Shown here: positions 1 to 4,990 of the stretch, one piece after another
How positions within the stretch are numbered: position 1 is the first letter of the stretch
Layout of the letters: each line of letters opens with the position of its first letter
Assembly: GCA_025928125.1 (NCBI GenBank)
Contig: JAICKD010000106.1
Coordinates: 1 to 8,087 of the forward strand
Reading direction: 5' to 3'
DNA from: Ktedonobacterales bacterium
GTDB taxonomy: Bacteria; Chloroflexota; Ktedonobacteria; Ktedonobacterales; JADMIN01
DNA: 8,087 nt
Program-made: the position numbers and the translations under genes
The notes under the pieces: generated by a model
What the model saw: the letters and a program-made list of their open reading frames with translations, nothing else
Told to the model about the DNA's origin: nothing
The model's database searches: none

Positions 1-98
1 CGTTACGCGGCATCCTCTCGAATGGCCAACCCGCGCCCTCGGATGATGATGTAGCGCGCATATTAGACGAGGAGCGGATGAAGAAATATGGCGGCTGA
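1..98 (+). CDS. Antitoxin of a VapBC-like pair, C-terminal fragment (5' end outside window)
   Basis: An open frame enters from the left edge (first full codon at position 3) and stops with TGA at 96-98. The 31 visible residues begin LRGILSNGQ and end RMKKYGG, with an acidic DDDVARILDEER stretch between. Short antitoxins encoded just before PIN toxins commonly end in this kind of acidic and basic helix finishing with a YG-type tail. The stop overlaps the start of the PIN toxin by 11 bp (toxin ATG at 88), the translational coupling typical of type II toxin-antitoxin operons. The DNA-binding N-terminus is not visible, so the antitoxin family (AbrB, RHH or Phd type) cannot be named. Its expected role is to bind and inhibit the downstream toxin and to repress the operon. 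Identification rests on the tail sequence plus context. Confidence 0.72.
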   Translation, partial: LRGILSNGQPAPSDDDVARILDEERMKKYGG

Positions 99-540
99 TT
101 CTACCTCCACGCCGTCCGCGTCGCGTGTTCTGCGCGTCTTGCTCGATACTAATGTTGTGCTGGACTGGTTGCTCGACCGCAAGCCCTGGTCTGATGATGC
201 ATTGCCGCTCTGGCAGGCGCGCGACACAGGGCGACCCATCACCTATATTTCAGCATCAGCGGTAACTGATATCTTCTACATTGCCCGGCGCCAGATCGGT
301 ACCACCGCCGCGCTGGCGAGTATCGACCAGAGTTTAGCGTTAGAGGTAGCGCCGATAGGCAAAGAAACCCTGCTTCGCGCGCGTGCGCTGCCTGGAAGCG
401 ATTTCGAGGACAATGTCGCGATAGCCTGCGCGGATGTGGAACGGCTCGACTTCATTGTCACCCGGAACACCGCCGACTTCGGGCATTCACCTGTTCCAGC
501 CCTTGAGCCGCTCGCTCTGCTCCCCTACTTGCCCGCCTAA
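88..540 (+). CDS. PIN-domain ribonuclease toxin (VapC-like)
   Basis: The 150-residue protein is a single PIN domain, the metal-dependent RNase fold of VapC toxins. The first acidic motif is LLDTNVVLD, with Asp20 as metal ligand and Asn22 conserved. A second acidic position is Asp61 in SAVTDIFYIARR, where many VapCs carry Glu. The third motif is SDFEDNVAIACA, with Glu107 and Asp108, and the domain closes with IVTRNTADF (Asn127, Asp130). All four acidic positions are present, so the enzyme looks active. Length is normal for the family. The ATG at 88 lies inside the antitoxin's last codons and gives an 11-bp overlap. Residues 2-13 are Ser/Thr/Ala-rich and precede the fold, so a later start is conceivable. 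The presumed target is an RNA (tRNA or rRNA in characterised VapCs), which cannot be read from sequence. It is convergent with the next gene, with only 26 bp between stops and no clear terminator. Confidence 0.88.
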   Translation: MAADSTSTPSASRVLRVLLDTNVVLDWLLDRKPWSDDALPLWQARDTGRPITYISASAVTDIFYIARRQIGTTAALASIDQSLALEVAPIGKETLLRARALPGSDFEDNVAIACADVERLDFIVTRNTADFGHSPVPALEPLALLPYLPA

Positions 541-566
541 AAGCTCATCTGTCGAAACACTCAGTC

Positions 567-1610
567 TCACCTGGTGATGAGCACGTCGTTGGGATAGCGC
601 TCGCCGGGAATCGTGGCGATCACCTTCAGCGTCTGAGCGTCGATGACGGCGAGATTCTTGCCGAGCGTATCGGCCACGACGACGTAGCGCCCGTCGGGGG
701 TGACCGCGATGCCGTGCGGGTAACCTGTGACTACGACCGTCGCCCGCACAGTGGGGCGCGCTGGATCGCCGCCGATGTCGATCACGCTGACGGAGTGCGA
801 GCCGCCATTGGCGACATAGAGTGTTTTGCCGTCGGGCGAGCGGGCGATCAGCGCGGGATGTAGGCCAACTGGTACACTATCCACTACCCGCCGCGCCTGC
901 GCATCCACCACAAAGAGGCGTCCGGTGAGGTTGTCGCTGGCATAGAGATAATGTCCGTCCGGGCTGATGGCGAGGCCGTATGGCTCTGCCGCCTGTGGCA
1001 GCGGAATCGTCGCGGCGAGCGAGGCGCTGGCGGCGTTGATAATCGCGATGGCCGCGCCGCCGTAGCAGCCGGTATAGACCCACTGCCCATCGGGTGAGAT
1101 GACGATGCTGTGTGGTCGGTCAGGCGTAGTGATCGTCGCGCGTAGCTTCCAGGTATGCCCATCCACCACGGCGACATTCGCCGCGGCAAAGCTGGTGACG
1201 AAGATCGTGCCGCCGTCGCGCGTGGCCACCATATGCACCGGATAGACGCCGACGCCGACGCTATGGACCTCCTTCGGCGTGCCGCTGCTCAGGTCGAAGG
1301 CGATCAGCCGGTTGGTGGCGACATCGGTGACGTAGAGCGTCTTGCCGTCGGCGGAAAGCCCCAGCCCGTGGATGCTGGGCGCCACATGCCAGGTGTGTTT
1401 GCCCAGCTCGGCCATATCGCCGGTCAGCACATCGGTGACGAAGACTGAGTAGCTCGAAAGCGGCGACGGGAGCGCGAGTGTCGCGATGGGGGTGGGCTGG
1501 GTCGTTGCCGACGCGGAAGGGCCGCATCCCGCCAGCAATGTGGCCAGCGCCACCATCAACATCACAGCCCCCGCGAGTGCACCTCTTGCTCTGCTCTGGC
1601 TCCGCACCAT
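567..1610 (-). CDS. YVTN-type beta-propeller lipoprotein
   Basis: This 347-residue exported lipoprotein has an Arg-rich n-region, a hydrophobic segment at about residues 11-27 and the lipobox LLAGC, with Cys29 as the lipidated residue. A short Ser/Thr/Pro linker follows. The rest consists of roughly 40-residue repeats built on the pattern (V)SPDGxxLYV(T/A)...xxxVxVID, for example LSADGKTLYVTD, TRDGGTIFVTS, SPDGQWVYTG, SPDGHYLYASD, SPDGKTLYVAN and TPDGRYVVVAD. This is the signature of the YVTN / Lgl-like seven-bladed propeller family. Such proteins are surface or periplasm-facing, and most have no known substrate; binding or structural roles are usually assumed. The ATG at 1608-1610 is preceded by GGAG and AAGG on the minus strand. 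The gene is downstream of mscL on the same strand, but 167 bp and two repeat structures intervene, so co-transcription is uncertain. Family call firm, function unknown. Confidence 0.88.
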   Translation of the reverse strand: MVRSQSRARGALAGAVMLMVALATLLAGCGPSASATTQPTPIATLALPSPLSSYSVFVTDVLTGDMAELGKHTWHVAPSIHGLGLSADGKTLYVTDVATNRLIAFDLSSGTPKEVHSVGVGVYPVHMVATRDGGTIFVTSFAAANVAVVDGHTWKLRATITTPDRPHSIVISPDGQWVYTGCYGGAAIAIINAASASLAATIPLPQAAEPYGLAISPDGHYLYASDNLTGRLFVVDAQARRVVDSVPVGLHPALIARSPDGKTLYVANGGSHSVSVIDIGGDPARPTVRATVVVTGYPHGIAVTPDGRYVVVADTLGKNLAVIDAQTLKVIATIPGERYPNDVLITR

Positions 1611-1618
1611 CTACCTTC

Positions 1619-1648
1619 ACTCCCCATACTCGGCACTCGACACTCTTC
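1619..1648. repeat. Short heptanucleotide tandem tract (ACTCNNC)
   Basis: Just upstream of the propeller lipoprotein start, the plus strand reads ACTCCCCAT followed by three seven-base units ACTCGGC, ACTCGAC and ACTCTTC. A further ACTC occurs at 1655. Heptamer tracts of this type are known as dispersed repeats in several bacterial groups. The tract overlaps the ribosome-binding region and leader of the minus-strand gene, so it could be part of that leader. Only about three and a half units are present, so this is a modest call. Confidence 0.45.
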
Positions 1649-1716
1649 AGCACCACTCTAACGCGGGGCCGCGTGAATGCGCAGGTAAAGGGTACTTTCT
1701 TCGAGCGCGTCTCTCT

Positions 1717-1768
1717 GGTTCCCCCTCCCTTTCAGGGGAAGGGTCAAGGGGAGAGGTCTGGGGTGATA
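1717..1768. repeat. Dispersed G/C-rich palindrome, copy A
   Basis: This element begins TCTGGTTCCCCCT and continues into a purine-rich G-run segment. It shares that opening and overall layout with the copy at 4904-4951. Arms CCCCT (1722-1726) plus CCCTT (1727-1731) pair with AAGGG (1739-1743) plus AGGGG (1747-1751), with a three-base bulge. It lies about 10 bp after the mscL stop (reading the minus strand) and may end mscL transcripts, though there is no uridine tract on either strand. Repeats of this CCCTCTCC...GGAGAGGG style are widespread intergenic elements in bacterial genomes. Mobility cannot be shown from two copies. Confidence 0.65.
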
Positions 1769-1777
1769 GGCTCCGCT

Positions 1778-2212
1778 TTACGAGGTCGTCACCGCGACGA
1801 CCGGGGTCACCTCGGAGGTGCAGAAGGGGCAGCGTGTCGCCTGGGCCGGGATGCTGCTGAAGCAGTACGGGCAATCGTGAGTCGTTGGGTCGGCAGGCAG
1901 CTCCGTCTTGCGGCGGGACATCAGCCAGTTGACCGGCTTCACGACGAAGAAGAAGATGACCGCCGCAAGGATCAGAAAGGCAACCAGCGCCGTGAGGAAA
2001 GTGCCAATCTTGATCTGGCTGCCGTTGATCGTCCAGTAGTATTGATCAAACGATGGCTTGCCGCCAAAGGCGCCGATGATCGGCATGATGACATTCTGCA
2101 CCAGGCTTACTACTACCGCGCCAAATGCGGCGCCAATCACCACCGCGACGGCCAGATCGACCACATTACCACGAAGAATGAATGCCTTGAACTCGTTGAC
2201 CCATCCCTTCAT
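1778..2212 (-). CDS. mscL: Large-conductance mechanosensitive channel MscL with C-terminal zinc ribbon
   Basis: MscL is an inner-membrane homopentameric channel that opens under membrane tension to release solutes on hypo-osmotic shock. The 144-residue protein has the MscL amphipathic N-terminus (MKGWVNEFKAFILRGNVVDLA). TM1 spans about residues 17-45 with the Gly/Ala-rich pore lining (VVIGAAFGAVV) and the NVIMPIIG motif. A short periplasmic loop follows (Trp60 region), then TM2 at about 70-95 with the FFFVVKPVNWL end. Instead of the usual C-terminal helical bundle, residues 114-131 form a CPYC-x10-CPFC ribbon (Cys114, Cys117, Cys128, Cys131), expected to bind zinc in the cytoplasm. Such tails are known on some MscL homologues from memory of the family; their role in gating is not established. 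The ATG has a good minus-strand site, GGGAAGGTGG, seven bases upstream. The gene is divergent from the TnpB element, which has inserted into or beside its upstream region. Confidence 0.95.
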   Translation of the reverse strand: MKGWVNEFKAFILRGNVVDLAVAVVIGAAFGAVVVSLVQNVIMPIIGAFGGKPSFDQYYWTINGSQIKIGTFLTALVAFLILAAVIFFFVVKPVNWLMSRRKTELPADPTTHDCPYCFSSIPAQATRCPFCTSEVTPVVAVTTS

Positions 2213-2395
2213 GATTGTGCCACCTTCCCATGGAGCACGCGCCCATGCACGGCGCGGCCTTGGTCTCAGTCACTCGCAACCTCGCAACTATGCCACCTGT
2301 TCAGCAGTACGGTTGTTACAGAAAATGGCCGCTGAAAATCTCTATCTTTCTAGCGGAGATGGAAGCGCCCCTCTCCCGAACGGTATGACCGCGCC
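2213..2395. other. Intergenic region upstream of mscL; possible left part of the TnpB element
   Basis: No gene is supported here. Apart from the mscL ribosome-binding site, the stretch holds a TTAC at 2316-2319 followed ten bases later by a 5-bp hairpin, CCGCT (2329-2333) with AGCGG (2352-2356). A competing pair is ATCTC (2338-2342) with GAGAT (2356-2360). IS608-like elements start just after TTAC and carry a subterminal hairpin, so this is one of two candidate left ends for the TnpB element. I found no convincing minus-strand promoter for mscL. Confidence 0.35.
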
Positions 2396-2424
2396 TTGAC
2401 AAGCGGTTGCAGTCAGTATACCAT
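2396..2424 (+). promoter_or_regulatory. Sigma70-like promoter for tnpB
   Basis: A consensus -35 box TTGACA (2396-2401) is followed, after exactly 17 bases, by TACCAT (2419-2424), which keeps the T1, A2, A5 and T6 positions of the -10 consensus. It points toward tnpB, whose start codon is 65 bases downstream. The TTGAC overlaps one of the two candidate left-end target motifs. Predicted by inspection only. Confidence 0.5.
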
Positions 2425-2489
2425 CCAGCAAGCAAGGAGTCTAGGATCAGGAAGATCGCTGTCTGGGAGGACGAGAGGAAGACGACCCG

Positions 2490-3671
2490 GTGTTGGTCTA
2501 CGAGTACAAGTTGGACGGGACACAGGCCCAGTATGCCCGGATGGACGAAGCCATCCGCATCGCCCAATTTGTCCGCAACAAATGTTTGCGTCTGTGGATG
2601 GACACTCCTGGTACCACCGCCAACGATCTGCAAGTCCACTGTAGTCAACTCGCCAAAGCCTTCCCCTTCGCAGCACAGTTGAACTCGCAAGCCCGCCAAG
2701 CGAGCGCCGACCGGGCATGGCAGGCAATCAATAGATTCTATGCCAACTGCCACGCGAAGGTACCAGGCAAGAAGGGCTATCCCCGCTTCCAACACGATAA
2801 CCGTAGTGTGGAGTACAAGGTGACGGGATGGAAGCTGGATTCCGACGGGCGACGCCCCACGTTCACGGATGGCTGTGGCATCGGGCGTGTACGTCTAATC
2901 GGCACACGGGCTATCGAGACGTTTCCTAGCCAGCAGATTAAGCGGGTGCGGCTTGTGCGCCGGGCGGATGGCTACTATGCCCAGTTCTGTGTGGATGTCG
3001 AGCGGCAGGTGGAACACGTACCCAGTGACGCCCAGGTTGGCATTGACCTGGGCCTGAAAGTGTTCTACATGGACTCCGATGGCAAGGCGTTGCCCAATCC
3101 CCGTTTCCACCGTACTGCAGAGTGCCGGATCAAGCGCCTCCAGCGACACGTCTCGCGCAAATATTGTCCAGCGCGAAGGAAGGCCAAGCAGCCCCAGTCG
3201 CATAACTACCAGAAAGCCCGCAAGCGCCTGGCAAAAGCGCATCTGAAGGTCCAACGGCAGCGCGAAGACTTCGCCCGCAAAGCGGCGAGCGCGCTTGTCT
3301 CGTCTCACGGCTTGATTGCCTATGAAGCCCTTCCGATCCGGAACCTCGTCCGCAACCATCGCCTCGCCAAGAGCCTCCATGACGCGGCGTGGGGCCGTTT
3401 CCTCCTCTGGCTTGGCTACTATGCCAGGCTGCATGGGATTCCCCTCATCTCCGTGCCACCGCAGTACACGACGCAAGCGTGCTCTGGCTGCGGCATCCTC
3501 GTCCAGAAGAGCCTGAGCATGCGAACACATGTCTGTGGACACTGCGGGTTAGTGTTAGACCGGGATGAGAACGCGGCGCGCAACATCCTGGCGCAGGCAC
3601 TGGCGCTTTCGTATCACCATGGCGTATTGGTTAACAGTACCGCCGGGCAGGCGGGATCTGGCCCGGGATGA
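2490..3671 (+). CDS. tnpB: TnpB RNA-guided nuclease, IS200/IS605 family
   Basis: TnpB proteins are RuvC-type nucleases guided by an RNA from the element's own right end; they cut next to a short target-adjacent motif and are ancestors of Cas12. The 393-residue protein has normal length. The wedge and REC region (about 1-175) includes VPGKKGYPRF, and RuvC-I is VGIDLGL with Asp186. An Arg/Lys-rich bridge region spans about 210-262. RuvC-II is LIAYEALPIRNL with Glu279, followed by SVPPQYTTQACSGCG and a four-cysteine zinc finger (Cys331, Cys334, Cys349, Cys352). RuvC-III is LDRDENAARNI (Asp359). Every catalytic and zinc residue is present, so the nuclease looks functional. The GTG start at 2490 follows a purine-rich GGGAGGACGAGAGGAAG stretch. 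The stop codon lies in the loop of a hairpin that probably belongs to the guide RNA scaffold. No tnpA is visible. Confidence 0.95.
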   Translation: MLVYEYKLDGTQAQYARMDEAIRIAQFVRNKCLRLWMDTPGTTANDLQVHCSQLAKAFPFAAQLNSQARQASADRAWQAINRFYANCHAKVPGKKGYPRFQHDNRSVEYKVTGWKLDSDGRRPTFTDGCGIGRVRLIGTRAIETFPSQQIKRVRLVRRADGYYAQFCVDVERQVEHVPSDAQVGIDLGLKVFYMDSDGKALPNPRFHRTAECRIKRLQRHVSRKYCPARRKAKQPQSHNYQKARKRLAKAHLKVQRQREDFARKAASALVSSHGLIAYEALPIRNLVRNHRLAKSLHDAAWGRFLLWLGYYARLHGIPLISVPPQYTTQACSGCGILVQKSLSMRTHVCGHCGLVLDRDENAARNILAQALALSYHHGVLVNSTAGQAGSGPG

Positions 3672-3784
3672 CCGGGCGAACGCTTGGGGACTGATGGCCT
3701 CCATGTCTGTGCCAGTGATGGCTCAGGGGTGCGCCGCCAGGGTGAACCAAGAATCTCCCAACTACGGTTGGGTAGAGTGTCAAC
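3661..3784 (+). ncRNA. Candidate omega RNA (reRNA) scaffold at the right end of the TnpB element
   Basis: The scaffold of TnpB guide RNAs is encoded by the end of tnpB and the right end of the element. Here three pairings are visible. GCCCGG (3661-3666) pairs with CCGGGC (3672-3677) across a five-base loop containing the stop codon. CTTGG (3683-3687) can pair at long range with CCAAG (3747-3751). CCCAAC pairs with GTTGGG around a TACG loop (about 3757-3772), and TCT/AGA extends this with one bulged T. The segment ends in TCAAC at 3780-3784, so the guide would begin at about 3784/3785. The 5' limit of the RNA is unknown and may lie inside tnpB. The call rests on position and hairpins, not on a covariance model. 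Confidence 0.55.
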
Positions 3785-3786
3785 TA

Positions 3787-3805
3787 CCATCGTGCTAGAC
3801 GATGG
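3787..3805 (+). repeat. Perfect 7-bp hairpin just outside the predicted right end
   Basis: CCATCGT (3787-3793) and ACGATGG (3799-3805) are exact inverted repeats around the loop GCTAG. The hairpin begins two or three bases after the predicted right end of the TnpB element, so it coincides with the sequence that should serve as guide. There is no T-run after it, so it is not an obvious rho-independent terminator. It may be a feature of the pre-insertion site or a sign that the element extends further. Confidence 0.5.
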
Positions 3806-3920
3806 CGCTCCGCACAAGTGGCGCGCAACCCGGCACGAGAGATAGTCTGCTCTCGACGGTCGTGAGAGAACACCGGCTCCCGATGTCCGGGCGCATAGGG
3901 TAACGAATGGAGCGCCGACG
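3806..3920 (+). promoter_or_regulatory. Leader region of the degV-family gene with two competing hairpins
   Basis: CGAGAG (3836-3841) pairs perfectly with CTCTCG (3850-3855), and the same CTCTC (3850-3854) pairs with GAGAG (3864-3868) downstream. The two stems therefore exclude each other. A ribosome-binding GGAG lies about ten bases before the ATG at 3921. I found no convincing -35/-10 pair. The hairpins are short and could be chance in GC-rich DNA. Confidence 0.3.
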
Positions 3921-4835
3921 ATGTATGGCTATCCGCCGTCTCCTTCTTTGCCCGAATCGCCGCGCCAACCGCCCGCGCGCGTGCGCATCGTCACCGATAG
4001 CGCGTCGGACATTCTGCAGAGCCATGCGCACGCGATTGGGATCATCGTGGTTCCCAATCGGATCGTCATGGATGGCCACATTTTTCGCGACGGCATCGAT
4101 ATCTCCGCCGCGCAGTTCTATACGCGCCTGCCTCACGCGCGGCCCGCACCCTATACGGAAGTGGCCTCCCCCGCCGACTTCTACCAGGCCTATCAGACAG
4201 CCTTCGCGCAGGGGGCAACCGCGATTGTCTCTATCCATGTCTCCAGCCAGTTTAGCCAGGTGGTTCCCCATGCTACGGTCGCGCGGGACTATCTCGCGCC
4301 CGCGCCAATCCACATCATCGACTCGCTCCAGCTTGGGATCGGCATGTGGCCCGCCGTCATCGAGGCCTCGCGCATCGCGCATCTCGGCGCGCCAGTGCGG
4401 GCCATCCACGAGCGTGTCAATTCCTTGCTGGCGCGTACGCATGTCTTCGTCATGGTCGAATCCCTGGAGCCGCTGCGGCGCTCGGGACGTATCAGCCGGG
4501 TGCAAGGGCTGGTCGGCGCCCTCATCGACGCGCATCCCATCCTCACGCTCGATCGCGGCGAGGCGCGACTGGTCGAGACCGTCCGTTCGCGTAGGCGCGC
4601 CGTGCTGCGGCTGGTTGAGCTGGCGCGTGAGGAAGCGCGCTCGGTTGGTGGCGTTGAGTCGCTGCTTATCTGCGGCACCAGTATCGAGTCAATTGCTGAG
4701 ATGGAGACGCTCCTCGCCAGGAAGTATGAGGGCATGATTCGCAAAACATGGCTCGGCCCGACCATCGGGGCCAATCTCGGCCCGGCCATTGCCGTCGCGC
4801 TCGTCGCCCCGGAATCACCGCCGTCCCAGCCTTGA
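3921..4835 (+). CDS. DegV-family fatty-acid-binding protein (divergent)
   Basis: DegV/FakB-type proteins bind a fatty acid. In Firmicutes they present it to the kinase FakA, but most homologues are uncharacterised. The 304-residue protein carries the family layout: RVRIVTDSASDI (about 20-31), VVPNRIVMDGHIFRDGIDISAAQFY (about 43-67), PYTEVASPADFYQAY in the TSQPS region (Thr79), and VSSQFSQVVPHA in the SSxLSGTxxSA region (Ser112). It continues with IHIIDSLQLGIG, then VFVMVESLEPLRRSGRIS and the HPILTLDRGEARLVETVRSRRRA tail. Thr79 and Ser112, which contact the carboxylate in known structures, are kept. The surrounding TSQP and SGT motifs have changed to TEVA and SQV, so ligand preference may differ. 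A Pro/Ser-rich extension of about 18 residues precedes the fold. No FakA partner is in the window. The gene is convergent with otsB. Confidence 0.85.
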   Translation: MYGYPPSPSLPESPRQPPARVRIVTDSASDILQSHAHAIGIIVVPNRIVMDGHIFRDGIDISAAQFYTRLPHARPAPYTEVASPADFYQAYQTAFAQGATAIVSIHVSSQFSQVVPHATVARDYLAPAPIHIIDSLQLGIGMWPAVIEASRIAHLGAPVRAIHERVNSLLARTHVFVMVESLEPLRRSGRISRVQGLVGALIDAHPILTLDRGEARLVETVRSRRRAVLRLVELAREEARSVGGVESLLICGTSIESIAEMETLLARKYEGMIRKTWLGPTIGANLGPAIAVALVAPESPPSQP

Positions 4836-4903
4836 AATGAAAAACGGCGAATTGCCCGGAACGCGGCTGTAGTTCCCTGCATCACCGCCGCTTGTACTCT
4901 GCT

Positions 4904-4951
4904 TCTGGTTCCCCCTCTCCCTGGAAGGGGGAGGGGGCTAGGGGGAGGGGG
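4904..4951. repeat. Dispersed G/C-rich palindrome, copy B, with G-quadruplex motif
   Basis: This copy opens like copy A (TCTGGTTCCCCCT) and sits in the 155-bp gap between the convergent degV and otsB stops. A 12-bp stem joins 4911-4922 with 4926-4937 across the loop GGA, with a single T-G wobble. The plus strand then carries four runs of five G (4927-4931, 4933-4937, 4941-4945, 4947-4951) separated by A, CTA and A, a textbook quadruplex motif. It could act as a bidirectional transcription block between the convergent genes, although no T-tract accompanies it. Confidence 0.7.
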
Positions 4952-4990
4952 CCGTTGCCCCAGAGTCAACATCCCAGGCAAAATCAAATA

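Larger units (their letters stand above)
2316..3784 (+). mobile_element. Lone-TnpB IS200/IS605-family (IS1341-type) element
   Basis: The unit contains a complete tnpB and no tnpA, the organisation called IS1341-type. Such elements are non-autonomous for movement and rely on a Y1 transposase elsewhere. The right end is placed after TCAA(C) at 3780-3784. It follows a segment with GAACCAAGAATCTCCCA and a terminal hairpin, a layout typical of these elements' right ends. The left end is uncertain: either after TTAC at 2316-2319 (followed by a hairpin) or after TTGAC at 2396-2400. Terminal inverted repeats and target duplications are not expected in this family, so boundaries need comparison with an empty site. 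Confidence 0.55.

Noticed and set aside
1250..1270. Tandem GACGCC units on the plus strand
   Set aside because: They encode ordinary residues (GVGVYP region) in the propeller gene; codon bias in GC-rich DNA explains them.
1478..2335. 285-codon plus-strand open frame across mscL and the upstream repeats
   Set aside because: It runs antisense through mscL and the G/C-rich repeat, has no domain, and its composition follows the repeat and the mscL complement.
2316..2795. 159-codon minus-strand open frame overlapping the start of tnpB
   Set aside because: It crosses the tnpB promoter and coding region on the opposite strand, has no recognisable domain, and tnpB is certain.
2895..3542. 215-codon minus-strand open frame inside tnpB
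   Set aside because: It is a complement shadow of the RuvC and zinc-finger coding region with no signature of its own.
3787..3805. Rho-independent terminator after tnpB
   Set aside because: The stem is perfect, but no T-tract follows and its position matches the guide region better than a terminator.
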